A stretch of DNA of 64,000 nucleotides from Acholoe squamosa. Taxonomy: Eukaryota > Annelida > Polychaeta > Phyllodocida > Polynoidae. The stretch covers positions 72,860,659 to 72,924,658 of the forward strand of contig OX439038.1 of assembly GCA_949317995.1 (NCBI GenBank). The letters are read 5' to 3'. The number at the start of each line of letters is the position of its first letter. The stretch's first letter is position 1. The position numbers and the translations under genes are program-made. Below are positions 54,328-64,000 of the stretch, in pieces. Below the pieces are notes generated by a model. That model saw nothing but the letters and a program-made list of their open reading frames with translations, ran no database searches and was not told the origin of the DNA.

Positions 54328-55275
54328 ACTTGGTGTATATGTGGTACAATGCTTAAGGCTTATGCCGTTATGGTAAGCATAAGTTCTTCCCAGTTTCTGT
54401 GACATTCCGCTAAAATTCTAGGAATTATGATTACATGTATATGCAACATTGGTACGTCGTACTTTCCCAAAAGCTCCTGATTTGAGTAATAGCTGTGAAG
54501 TGGGAGTCTAAGTCGCACTGAACATATGTATTAAGATGCTTATATAGATTTGGATGCTTATGTAGAAGTGCCTGTAGATAATTAGGACCCAGTTTTAGTT
54601 TATCTTATTTTTCAAGGGTCTCGAGATGTGTGTCACTTTGCTCCCACTTCGCCTTAAAAAACTACTCGTCATAGGATGTACTAGACCTGTCGTGGCTGTA
54701 TAGGGGGCCATTGAATCAATCAAAAACGAATGCCATAGAATTCAATATCACAATTAACCACAACAATAGATATGACGTTTGTAACTGCCAATTTTTATAG
54801 AGTATGTTTAGTTTCTTTCTTGTTGTTGGACCTGATCAATCATATTTATATATTACTCCCACATAAGGTGTTCAGATTGCAGATAACCCGTACTATAAAG
54901 ACTATAAGTATGACTTCTCTTAGATTGGATCTTTACTCGATACAACTAATGGTACAGCTTCTGTGATATATTATATTGTGTAGGTCTATGTATAGTTCTA
55001 ATTGTGCCGGCCTATGCCTATACATATCATACCGGAATCACTAAGATGTATTTTTACAGTGATTGTTCCGATATTACTCGGTAGAACATGTGCACTTCTA
55101 GGTAGATTTGCTACAGCTTCATCGGATTCTGTGTGATATTAGTTAATTTGTTAATTGTTAATGACCCTCATTTGTATATGTAGATTGATGGAAAATACAT
55201 GTTTATTGCTCTGTAAATAGTTGTTTCTTTATTGACAACTTTGGATGGATGTTATTGTATTTTGTGAGATACATC

Positions 55276-55281
55276 AATAAA
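55276..55281 (+). terminator. Candidate poly(A) signal of the DEG/ENaC gene
   Basis: AATAAA after a T-rich, TGTAAATA-containing 3'-UTR-like stretch, followed by a GT-rich TCTGTGTCC. This implies a 1.5-kb 3' UTR. Assignment is by position only. Confidence 0.4.
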
Positions 55282-56023
55282 TATATTTTGAAAAAGTAAT
55301 CTGTGTCCAGGCCTATGAGAAGTGTCGATGAAAAAATAAAAACAACTCCTTCATGGATAATAATGTGATCCACTCTCATAGGGTGGGGTGAAATGGCACA
55401 AACTAATAGGGGGATGGAGGAAACGAACTTCCATCCATACTGGGGGCACGTGATCGGGTTAAAACTAAAACAAATATACGCGTGCTTATATCATACCAAC
55501 TTACCATTCCCCATTTCGTTATTTCTTATCTCATTTCCAGCTAAATCCTCGGGAGCAGAACTCTGGTTGCTAGGGACCTGACAAAGGGTCAAATTATATA
55601 GGGAATGTACTAGAAAAAGTAGCATTTCAGCTGTTTTCTTTCCTACTATTGGCATTAGAAAATAGTGCATCAAGTACGTGATGCAGATTTTTTATATCTT
55701 TCAGATTTTGTAATCCATTTTATAGTGTGGGATGTTTAGATCTTTTCTGATAAGGGTTTTGACACCTTTTTCTAGTATATTTCCTATATAAAATAACCCT
55801 TCATGAGGATTCTGATCAGCAGGGAGATAAGCCTGATAAGGGCCGCGCTGGTTACTATGACGTCACTGCAGCACTCCCAAGAATACAAAAATCTTCACCC
55901 CCCCCCTCACTGCCATCCAAGTCTGCTGTGTCTATTCCTACTAGGGCCTATAATTACGTATTAGTATCAATTAATAACAATAATGATATCTTTTATTGGC
56001 AACTTAAGGAAGTCATTTCTGAC
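55282..56023. other. No gene recognised
   Basis: Unremarkable AT-rich DNA. Confidence 0.5.
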
Positions 56024-56026
56024 TTA

Positions 56027-56347
56027 GGGAGTGGTCATTATTTATCAAAAGGGGGGTGGTGGGTTTTCGCACGGTCGAGACAAAAAGTTTTGCACCCTCC
56101 CTTGACGGTAGTCAAAAATTTTTGCGACCCCCGCACCAGAGGCGCGAAGTGTTTTCTCGCCCCTGTTTGAGCTATAGTAATGCATGGGCCTTTTTTGCTA
56201 AAAAGAGGGTAAATTTTTTTAGCCCCCCACCCCAAGAGGGGTAAAATTTTTTTAGCCCCACCCTCCTCGAGAGGGGTCTGAAATTTTATGCCCCCCCTCA
56301 AACCCACCAGCCCGGCCACCCCCTGTTGATAAATGATGACCACTCCC
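56027..56347. mobile_element. MITE with 3-bp TTA target duplication
   Basis: The ends GGGAGTGGTCATTATTTATC and GATAAATGATGACCACTCCC are inverted, flanked by TTA on both sides. The interior is C/G-run-rich. The left end of a relative is at 59417, also preceded by TTA. Confidence 0.75.
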
Positions 56348-56570
56348 TTATGTGTCATACAGAAATGACTAAATAATAAATTAAATGACTAGGCGTATGC
56401 GTAACGTAGCAGACACTTAGTCTTAGGCTACGGACTGGGCCTACACTGTAAGGGGAAGCCTCTTCTTAGTCTTAGATGAAGACTATTGGAGCATACCTAA
56501 GACAGATGTCTCATATCAAAGGACCCTTTGTTTAGTGATGCCGTGATCTCTTCTATCGGAATCCAGATCG

Positions 56571-56784
56571 ATGCCTGTAGACACGCCTCCCTTTCTGCGT
56601 AGACATGTAAATAGCTCTTTGCTTTCTGACAGCGCGCCAAACCGCTCAGCACGTGCGTTTGTTGTTGTTCCGGCCAGCGTCTCGTGTACTTCCGGTTTGG
56701 CCGACGAAACAATTTTGCGGAGTAGCTCTTTGTATTACCATGCTGCATACAGTCGTGTTTTAAGGTCTACGTCGCTTCAAACGG
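56571..56784 (+). other. Possible first exon with promoter-like sequence
   Basis: A GC-richer patch with an ETS-type ACTTCCGG at about 56690 precedes a strong donor AACGG|GTGAGT at 56784. A frame from ATG 56571 runs through it with an Arg/Ser-rich presequence-like composition, but no partner exon or homology is seen downstream. Confidence 0.25.
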
Positions 56785-58200
56785 GTGAGTAACATGGCAC
56801 ATACTACTATTTAGTATTCGGATAAAGTGATCTATGCGAATTCATTATATTTTGCTTTGAATTGCGATTGTTTCGAATCATGAGCGATAATATGTGTATT
56901 CCCTATAGTTTAGCCTAAGATAGCTACCTAAGACTTAGGCTAAGTTAGGGGGGGACCCGGGGGGGGGGGGTCATCCCTGAATATTTTGCTGACCGCCGCA
57001 CAAGCTGTTCCTGCACAGCAGGGTTGTGCAGGCTGCTGTAACCTCATGAGAGGATGGCTGACTGTCATGCTGACAGAAAAGTATAATATTACTAGCCACT
57101 CCCCCTGGGTAGGCACTTACCTAATATTTCAAGACTTTATCCCATTAAACCTATCTAATGATCAATGGATGGATCTTGAGAAAAGAAGTGGATTTCGCTT
57201 TGAAATGAAGTCCCTATGTCAATTTTAAGTGGAATTACGACCAGTCAAAGGTACCAAATCAGACCCAGAATTCTGCCATAGTTAAGAGTTTAATTTGGAT
57301 CCAATTTTGTGATCAAGCAAGTTGAATCCAAGATAGACTAGATCACTAAAATGATTATTTTGGGCAATTTTCTTTTCAGGTAAGCAAGATATACCCTCAA
57401 GAACATAAATAATGATACATTTTATCATAATCAAACAATGTAAAAGCAAATTTTTGATGTCATCTTTTCCCTTGAACTGCGCGCTCTGACAGAACCACGG
57501 CAGAATAGCGTCTTTGACTCAGGATGTTTGAATGATCATAACTTCCATTTAAATTGTCATAAAAACTTCCTTTAAAAAGCAAAACCACTTATTTTTATCA
57601 CAGCTATCAATGTCTCACCATAAAAAATGCATACAACAAGGTTTTAATTGATAGGTAAGTGCCCAACATGGGGGAGGTTGGGACAAGTGTCCAGAGATAA
57701 TCTCGCCTAAAAGGTTTGCAGGGTCTGTCAAACATACTGCAGCCCCTTAGAAAAAGAAAAGCTAGACATTTTCTAGATGATTTTTATCCATGGAACAGGT
57801 GGGAACCATTTATTTTTAGGTGCTCAATGATCTTCTCATCATAAAATGGTTCTAAACTTTTGGTTGAACTTTGATGGGGTCAAAGGCAAAATGCCCTGCA
57901 TTCAACCTTGTACAAGAAATATTCATTTTAAAGGTCTAGCCAAGCCTGTTAAAATGAGCCCTTGTTTGTAAAGATCCTCCAGTAAATAGCTTCAGAATAA
58001 ACTTGCAAAGAAAGGAGAGTTCAACACTACCCAGTTTCAGCTTTATCACAGTTTCACACCTCTACTGCAGCAGACTCACACACTGGAGGTATTTCAGTGC
58101 CTACCCTGGGCCTAGCCCCAGGCCCTAGCTTAGCCTTAGAAATCTATATTTCTAAGCTACCCTGGGCCTTGAATTAAGAGGGTCTGGATGGGGGGGTCCC
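56785..58200. other. No gene recognised
   Basis: No supported exon. An AGCTTAGCCTTAGAAAT hairpin lies near 58130-58160. Confidence 0.5.
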
Positions 58201-58246
58201 CCATATCACATGTCGATTTTAAGAAATGGTCATGTCACATGTCGGG

Positions 58247-58432
58247 CTTCCCTAGCCCACTTAAAAGGGTCTATGTCTCCTCTTTTCTATCCCCTCGGAT
58301 GTGTGTGGTGCACATATGCACGGGCACCAACACATTTCTCTGTGAAATAGTAATGCAGTTCTCGCCATGAATATGACCTTAGCTGTCGAAATGGCGTTAA
58401 ACACCTATTACTCACTCACTCACTCACTCATG
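58247..58432 (+). repeat. SINE-like dispersed repeat, copy 2, with (ACTC)n tail
   Basis: Same orientation and nearly the same sequence as 8961-9140, including CTTAGCTGTCGAAATGGCGT and the ACTC tail. Confidence 0.65.
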
Positions 58433-58456
58433 TCACATGTCACTTAATTTAAACTA

Positions 58457-58610
58457 AGGGGCCCTGGCACGGCAAAGTACAACATGGGTACCGACCCAAA
58501 GATCATTGACATTGGTAAACTCGCAGGAACTAGCGGAGCGCCCTGATTGGTCAATGGGTGGTCACGTGACCTTTTAATGCGGGCATGCATTCCCCGTGCC
58601 AGGGCCCCTT
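58457..58610. mobile_element. Small terminal-inverted-repeat element
   Basis: AGGGGCCCTGGCACGG at the left and CCGTGCCAGGGCCCCT at the right are perfect inverses. The 154-bp element has no coding capacity. Confidence 0.7.
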
Positions 58611-59416
58611 TAAATCCTCATGACGTCATGTCCCATGTCAGCTCTAAGATCATGTCATGTCCTATGTCGAATTTAAGAAAGCACCTATGTCATACTATGT
58701 CATGTCCCCGGGTCATGTCACTAACTTTTTGCCTCATGTAGTTAAGGTCCATGTCACATGTCGATTTTAAGAAATGACCATGTCACCATGTCAGATTTAG
58801 TGGTCCACATCCATAATTAAGCCTTAGTATGGGCCATTCATAATTTTTTGATACCGGTAAATGACAAATTTGTTTTCTTCTCCAATGCAAACCTGTTTCA
58901 CACATGCGATCGAAAAAAAACAAAACAAAAACCACCAACAGCCATCCTAGGCTAGTGGCATCAGAGGGGTTGACAAAAATTAACACTCCTTTGGAGGCTC
59001 GGTCAAGGGAGGGGTAGCTTAATAGGAGCCTAAACTCTCATCTCCGTACCTACGTGAGAGTTTAGGAAAGCTGGTGTTTCCCGATAGGTGAGGAACTCTC
59101 CAGAGTTGGGGGGGGGGTGAATGCAGAGAGTTTACAACCTACTTCTGGTCTATCTTTGTACCTCCAGTTCTTCCCACTCCGATGGCGGTGAAGCTTGCTG
59201 ACTAAGGAGTCCTCTAAGGAAATCTGCTCTAAAATATTCAATATCAGCCATTCTAATATATTTCGAACATCAATGCCTGAAAAAGTGCAGTTTTGATGGG
59301 GATACGCAGACGTTCATCCACAGGAGAACATGAGGTTTCTCTGCCTCTCTAAGAGAGTAAGAGAGGCAGAGTTCCTCAGCCTAAGGGAGGGGGGATGTGG
59401 ACCCTCTCCGCTGTTA

Positions 59417-59640
59417 GGGAGTCGTCATTATTTATCAACAGTAGGGTGGTGGGTTTGAGGGGGGGGGCGTAAAATTTTATTACCCCTCCTGAGGGTAGGG
59501 GCGTAAAAAAATTTGGCCAAAATTTTAACCCCTCTTAAGGGGGGGAGGCATAAAAATTTACCCTCTTTTATAGATCAAAGAGGGGCGTGAAAATCCTCTG
59601 CCTTGCATGAACGGGGGGGGGGCGCAAAAAAAGGTTGACT
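59417..59640. repeat. Truncated relative of the 56027 MITE
   Basis: Starts GGGAGTCGTCATTATTTATC after TTA and continues into G-run and AAAATTT-rich sequence. The right end is not found. A separate 11-bp hairpin (CTCTGCCTCTC/GAGAGGCAGAG) lies at about 59337-59370. Confidence 0.55.
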
Positions 59641-60654
59641 TCCCTTGGCACAACCCTTGTACATTGAAACCACTCGCAACTCGATAAGATTTGCACTGAT
59701 ATGCCACTCTGTGCCAACCACAGTCACTCAGGTTTAATACCCTGATGGTTGATAGGCCATAGTTAAGCCCCCATCGTAATGTACGCCTTACATTATTGGA
59801 CTTGCTATGTACCGGTATGTCAAAGAAGGCTCTATAAGCCACAGTCAGCCTCTGAGAGGGTCCAAAAGCCACGGCTTATACACAGGGATTTATAGTTATC
59901 ACCCCCCTCCCACATCCACCATAATTGTGCTGCGAATCTAGGGCATGTCAGGGGAAAAATGATGTAGGGGTGCAAGGTGCACCTTAAATGCAGGGGTTTG
60001 CGGTAGTTGGTAATTACCGTAATACCTCGCGTATAAGGCGAGGTATAACTGTAAGTCTTTCTAGATTTCGTCTAAGATATATGTTGGTTAAACATTTAAC
60101 ATGGTGTCTATGCCTTGTCATTTAATTTAATCCAGTGTCAACCATTCAAGTCTCTCAGTTGAGATAATATAACTACAGGATAATAAGAAATATGTCATAT
60201 GCATTTCCTAGAAACTATTAACTTAGATCGATAAAAATATTGAACAACTAAAGCTACAGAGGCCATTGTTTCCTCTATTATCGCTCAGGAAGGGGAAACC
60301 ACTCTAAACATGAGCAGGCCTACATTACATGGTCCCTGTACTGTAAAGCAGCATGCACACTATGAAAAATGCCGAGAAAGGAGATACATTTTCATCAATT
60401 TCACACTTCCCGATTTGGTATTAATGGATGGCCCCATACCCTTAGATTCGACATGGTACAAGGTGTTTTCTTAAAATCGACATTGGACAGGTGACATGGA
60501 ATATAGAATATAATATATTACAGTAAAATTCTGTTATTGCGAGTGTATGGGACAAGCACAAGACTTCGTTATAAACGACAAATTTCAAAGTAACAAAATA
60601 AGACATTAGAGCCATTTCCCTACTATCAATGAGGCCTTTGGGATGAGGGGGGGT
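59641..60654. other. No gene; fragment of a TACCGTAAT-ended element near 60016
   Basis: TACCGTAATACCTCGCGTAT at about 60016 resembles the ends of the elements at 62176 and 63039. Confidence 0.5.
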
Positions 60655-62010
60655 TGGCAATTCAATTCAATTTTATTCTCACACAACCCTGTTCGGGCAA
60701 AGGAGTAAGGGAAGGAGAAAAGTTCCTGGTATAGCCGATAGTTACATTGGCATTGCCGGGTAGTATACATGTTTAAAATATACAATATGTAAAATATAAA
60801 GTCAATAAAAAGACTAGCACCAAACTCAGATCTATACTAGGATGGTTACAAATAACTACTGTTCACCCTACAAGTAAATCCAACCTGCATAGTGTCAATG
60901 GGTGATTAAACTATATGCTACAAGTCAACATTACATGCATAAAACTAAATCAAAGTTAATGTTTCTCGAGGAAAGGATTAGAGAGAGGATGGAGCCAAAC
61001 ATATGGGTTGAAAGGACATAGTACCATGGGACCCATATTAGCACCTCAGTTTAGATTGAACTGCTGTTAAGTTGGTGGACTTCTGCCTCCTCCTCTCCAC
61101 TCCTTTCCTCTTTATCTTATCCCTGAGGTGCGAAACCTTTGAGGTAGTAGAGCCCCTCCTTTTAGAGTTTCTTCCCTTAGGCAAGGGTCTATTTTTAGTA
61201 CTGCTACAGGTTTGGGTACCCTCCTTGGCCTCCCTCTGCACCCTTCTTGTGAAACTTGCCATGATAACCCTACAGAACTTTGAGAGATTTGATAGGACTT
61301 TAGGGTCCTGGCTATTGAAAAGCCTGTGCATCTTCTCACTCTCAGTCTGTAGAGTGTAGATGTCTTGACACAAGTGTAGAGCTCTCTCTTTTACAAAGGC
61401 TTCACAAACAATGAGGTAGTGGAACCCATCACCAATTACATCAAGATGGCACATTGTGCATTTACGCAGTTCCCTTTTCAATGTCGTTATACCTGCCAGC
61501 CACCACTGGGAGGTAATAGTCGCTACATCTAAACCTGCAGAGATCAATAGCCTCCCTCTGGTTCAAGATCGTGAGATAGGCTTTAAAGACCAGTTCCTTC
61601 TTATGCATCGAATAGCTTGTGCACCGACTGGATTCAGCAACTTTGCTGCTCCAGTTTTGTTTTTCTATACGAAAGAGATATTTTGTCCTTTCTACCTGTT
61701 ACTAACCTGGACCAAAAGTTCAGCATTCTTTGCTTAATGATACATTGTAGACTGGGAAGTCCCAGTTCTCTCCTGGCCATGCAGTTATCTGTATTCATAT
61801 TGAGGTTGAGAATATATTTACAGAAATAAGTATGTACCTGCTCCACTTCTTGGAGCTTAGAAAAGCCCCAAACTTCACAGCCATATAAAAGAATAGGGAC
61901 TATATAGGCATCAAATAGATGACATTGGATATCTAGTGGTAGTTGAAGTTTTCTTAGTGGTAGTTAAAGTTTTCTTGACTTTGTTAGTAGACTAAACATT
62001 GCTCGCTTTG
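60655..62010 (-). mobile_element. 5'-truncated LINE (non-LTR retrotransposon), minus strand
   Basis: Reading from about 62010 down: YIVPILLYGCEVWGFSKLQE, FCKYILNLNMNT, RRELGLPSLQCIIKQRMLNF and, in another register, KCTMCHLDVIGDGFHYLIVC with the C-x2-C...H...C pattern of ORF2 C-termini. The copy ends near 60655-60690 with an ATTGAATTGAATTG tail on the minus strand. Frames are broken at about 61550-61640. Confidence 0.82.
61038..61547 (-). pseudogene. LINE ORF2 C-terminal fragment
   Basis: A 169-codon minus-strand frame with the zinc-finger-like CTMC...H...C segment and a long Lys/Arg-rich tail. It continues, after a register change, the fragment at 61634-61930. RT catalytic residues are absent. 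Confidence 0.75.
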
Positions 62011-62175
62011 CCAATGACATTTGTTTTTTTATGGCTACAGTGAATCATTAACGCGGCGGATTAATGTTTTTCTGGTGTCGCCCAAAAAGCCATGACACAC
62101 ATATAGGGGAACTTGATGTATTGCTTTTACAATCCACCTTAAAAGTAAGAAATCTCAACCATCCTCTATTCTAAT

Positions 62176-62471
62176 TACCGTAATCTCCCGCGTATAAGGC
62201 GCAGCCCGCGTATAAGGCGCACCTAGAGTTTTGGAAAATTCTCAAAAAAATGATAAATTCATAACTTTGGTTCTACTGAATGAATTTTCAAAATTCAAAA
62301 ACCTATGGGTAGCTTGGGCCACCTTGGGCCCTCCTGGGCCCAATTTTGTCCTATTATGACCAAGAGGGCATGTAAGATATCAAAAGAAAGGTCTTGGTGT
62401 CCCCCTTGTGGATCCAATGAGAACTAAAACCCCCCGTATAAGACGCGCCTTATACGCGGGAGATTACGGTA
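62176..62471. mobile_element. Tc1/mariner-type MITE flanked by TA
   Basis: The ends TACCGTAATCTCCCGCGTAT and ATACGCGGGAGATTACGGTA are perfect inverses with terminal TA dinucleotides. GCGTATAAGGCGC occurs twice at the left. No transposase. Confidence 0.85.
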
Positions 62472-63038
62472 TGTGGAAATGAAGGGGAACATGTTGGCAC
62501 ACAATGTAATCCTTATATTTCTTTGCGAAACTGTGTATTATTATGGAAAAAGGGTAGTAAAGTAACAAATATTCCAGATAAGATTGTAGGATTAAGACCG
62601 GTAGAAGTATCGCAATATCTCGTGTATATTGCAAGAAGTCACAAGAGTTCGTGCAAGCTGTCACCAAACGCCCATACCGTAGGTCTATGGTTTAGAGATT
62701 GAAACTTTGAACAGAATTGTTCACAAAGAGGCAGCGAGGTCAAGGTCGTATGCAATCTTGTCAAGAGCCGTAGATTAAATGTAGTATCTGACCTCTCCCC
62801 CTCTCAAAAGTCAGAGTGACAAGTGTACCTACAGAGACTATCTTACAAAAAATTCACTGTCGTTATTCTGGTGACAGATTGTCAAAATAAAAAAATCCAA
62901 TATGGAGAGTGAACAGGGAGACGATTGGTCCTGGGGTGGAAGACCGGCATGGCGACAAAATGTTTACAGGAAGTGTAAGGGTAGCTCCGGGCCCAAGCGG
63001 TCATCCACTGCCACGGCTGTGTATTCTATATTCCATTG
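62472..63038. other. No gene recognised
   Basis: Unique sequence between two TA-flanked elements. Confidence 0.5.
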
Positions 63039-63884
63039 TACTGAATCTCCCGCGTAGAAGGCGCGTCTTCTACGCCAAACAAAATGCTGCTGGGTCTTAT
63101 ACGCGGGAGGGTAATTGCCTTGAGTTAGAGGTGCGCCTTATACGCGGGTTTTTCCAACATCTCATTTGGGAAAATGCGCCGATGACAGCTTGAACTCATA
63201 GCGCCAGCACCGCGGCAGACCGGGAGGTGTCGACGCGCTCGCCACGGATAAGGCCCACCATGCGCCGATGACAGCTTGAACTCATATAGCCAGCAATTCG
63301 GCAGACCGGGAGGTGTCGACGGGCGCTCGGCTGGTTTGACGCCGACCGTGTGCCGATGACAGCTTGAACTCATATAGCCAGCAGCGCGGCAGACCGGGAG
63401 GTGTCGATGGGCGCTCGGCGGGGAATACACCGACCGTGTGCCGCTGACAGCTTGAACTCATATAGCCATCAGCGCGGCAGCCCGGTCGGTGTAGATTTGC
63501 TCGGCGGGTTTGACGCCGACCGTCACACCGTGTACCGATGACAGCTTGAACTCATATAGCCAGCAGCGCGGAAGACCAGGAGGTGTCGACGGGCGCTCGG
63601 CGGGTTTGACGCCGACCGTGTGCCGATGACAGCTTGAACTCATAGCGCCAGCAGCGCGGCAGCCCGGTCGGTGTACAATAGGGGGGTGGGGAAGGGGGGG
63701 TGGGGAGGGGGGGCGCCTTCTACGCGAAACAGCCCCCCTGTGAGTTGGGGGGGTGCCTTATACGCGGGTTTTTCCGGAAATCGATCCAGAAGAGGTACGT
63801 GCGCCTTCTACGTGAAAAGGCCTTCTCTGAGTTGGGGGGGCGCCTTCTACACGAGCTGCGCCTTCTACGCGGGAGATTACGGTA
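63039..63884. mobile_element. Expanded TA-flanked inverted-repeat element containing a satellite
   Basis: The left end TACTGAATCTCCCGCGTAGA and the right end CTACGCGGGAGATTACGGTA belong to the same family as 62176-62471. Several internal GCGCCTTMTACGCGGG fragments (63126, 63750, 63800-63870) show repeated internal rearrangement. Confidence 0.75.
63177..63680. repeat. Satellite of about 88-bp units inside the 63-kb element
   Basis: Six units start at GATGACAGCTTGAACTCATA or a close variant: 63181, 63267, 63355, 63443, 63537 and 63625 (spacing 86-94 bp). Shared parts include GCGCGGCAGACCGGGAGGTG and GGGTTTGACGCCGACCGTG. Open frames across it are repeat artefacts. Confidence 0.92.
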
Positions 63885-64000
63885 GTTGAAGAGTGTCCCC
63901 AGGTAATTATAGCTATGTTCAACTGCTAGATTTGTACCCCCTAATTGGACACAAGGCAGATTTCTGACTTTGCCTCTGGAGAAAACAACTACTTTGGTCT

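Larger units (their letters stand above)
58201..58800. repeat. CATGTC-rich degenerate repeat with two nested elements
   Basis: CATGTCACATGTCGATTTTA and variants recur before and after 58247-58610, interrupted by the SINE-like copy and a small inverted-repeat element. A related fragment is at 60450-60495 in inverse orientation. Confidence 0.6.

Noticed and set aside
56986-57228. 80-codon frame downstream of the possible 56.7-kb exon
   Set aside because: No splice-site pairing with 56784 and no recognisable domain.
63125-63643. Repetitive Ser/His/Pro protein on the minus strand
   Set aside because: It is a translation of the 88-bp satellite.

Overview
The window is animal nuclear DNA, most likely from a marine invertebrate. 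Genes are split by GT-AG introns, intergenic DNA is AT-rich, and the retroelement mix (a Ngaro-type tyrosine-recombinase element, a Ty3/Gypsy element, a Penelope-like element, LINE and SINE remnants, many foldback/MITE elements, minisatellites) is typical of amphioxus, echinoderm, hemichordate or mollusc genomes. The sequence alone does not settle the lineage. There are no bacterial operons, CRISPR arrays or rRNA genes.

Host genes. (1) 6431-6633, minus strand: first coding exon of a VAT1/VAT1L-like quinone-oxidoreductase-family protein. The rest of the gene lies beyond the left edge, so bases 1-6430 are its first intron. (2) 38.6-55.3 kb, plus strand: a DEG/ENaC (ASIC/ENaC superfamily) sodium-channel gene that I could thread through 16 exons with consistent splice phases, from the N-terminal His-Gly motif to the second membrane helix. 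A complete C-type lectin domain plus two Thr/Ser-rich mini-exons sits between the first membrane helix and the normal extracellular domain. Exon 3 carries an in-frame TAA in the best splice model. (3) Two weak candidates: a cysteine-rich minus-strand open frame near 14.1 kb and a possible first exon near 56.7 kb.

Mobile DNA. 282-5958 is a Ngaro element with split direct repeats A1...B1-A2-B2 (A copies identical), Gag-like, RT/RNase H and tyrosine recombinase frames, inserted in the VAT1-like intron. 17222-30056 is a 12.8-kb Ty3/Gypsy-like element with 468-bp LTRs that differ at two positions and a 5-bp target duplication (GTAAG), inserted inside a 34-bp minisatellite. Besides gag and a lesioned pol it carries a third large frame, about 991 codons, with no envelope features, its own CCAAT/TATA-like upstream region and a leader with a series of small hairpins that share a GAG/GAGT loop. 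Intron 13 of the channel gene holds a decayed antisense Penelope-like element and a solo LTR. LINE 3' fragments lie at 32.2 kb and 60.7-62.0 kb.

Repeats. Minisatellites occur at 9.1-9.7 kb (about 20-bp unit), 15.7-17.2 plus 30.06-30.73 kb (34 bp, interrupted by the Ty3 element) and 63.18-63.68 kb (about 88 bp, inside a TA-flanked inverted-repeat element). Long foldbacks occur at 10.7, 14.5, 42.6, 54.1, 56.2, 58.5 and 62.3 kb. A striking block of imperfect AGTCC...GGACT palindromes occupies 11.78-12.55 kb. The most interesting items are the lectin-domain-bearing DEG/ENaC channel, the extra frame and hairpin leader of the Ty3 element, and the palindrome block.
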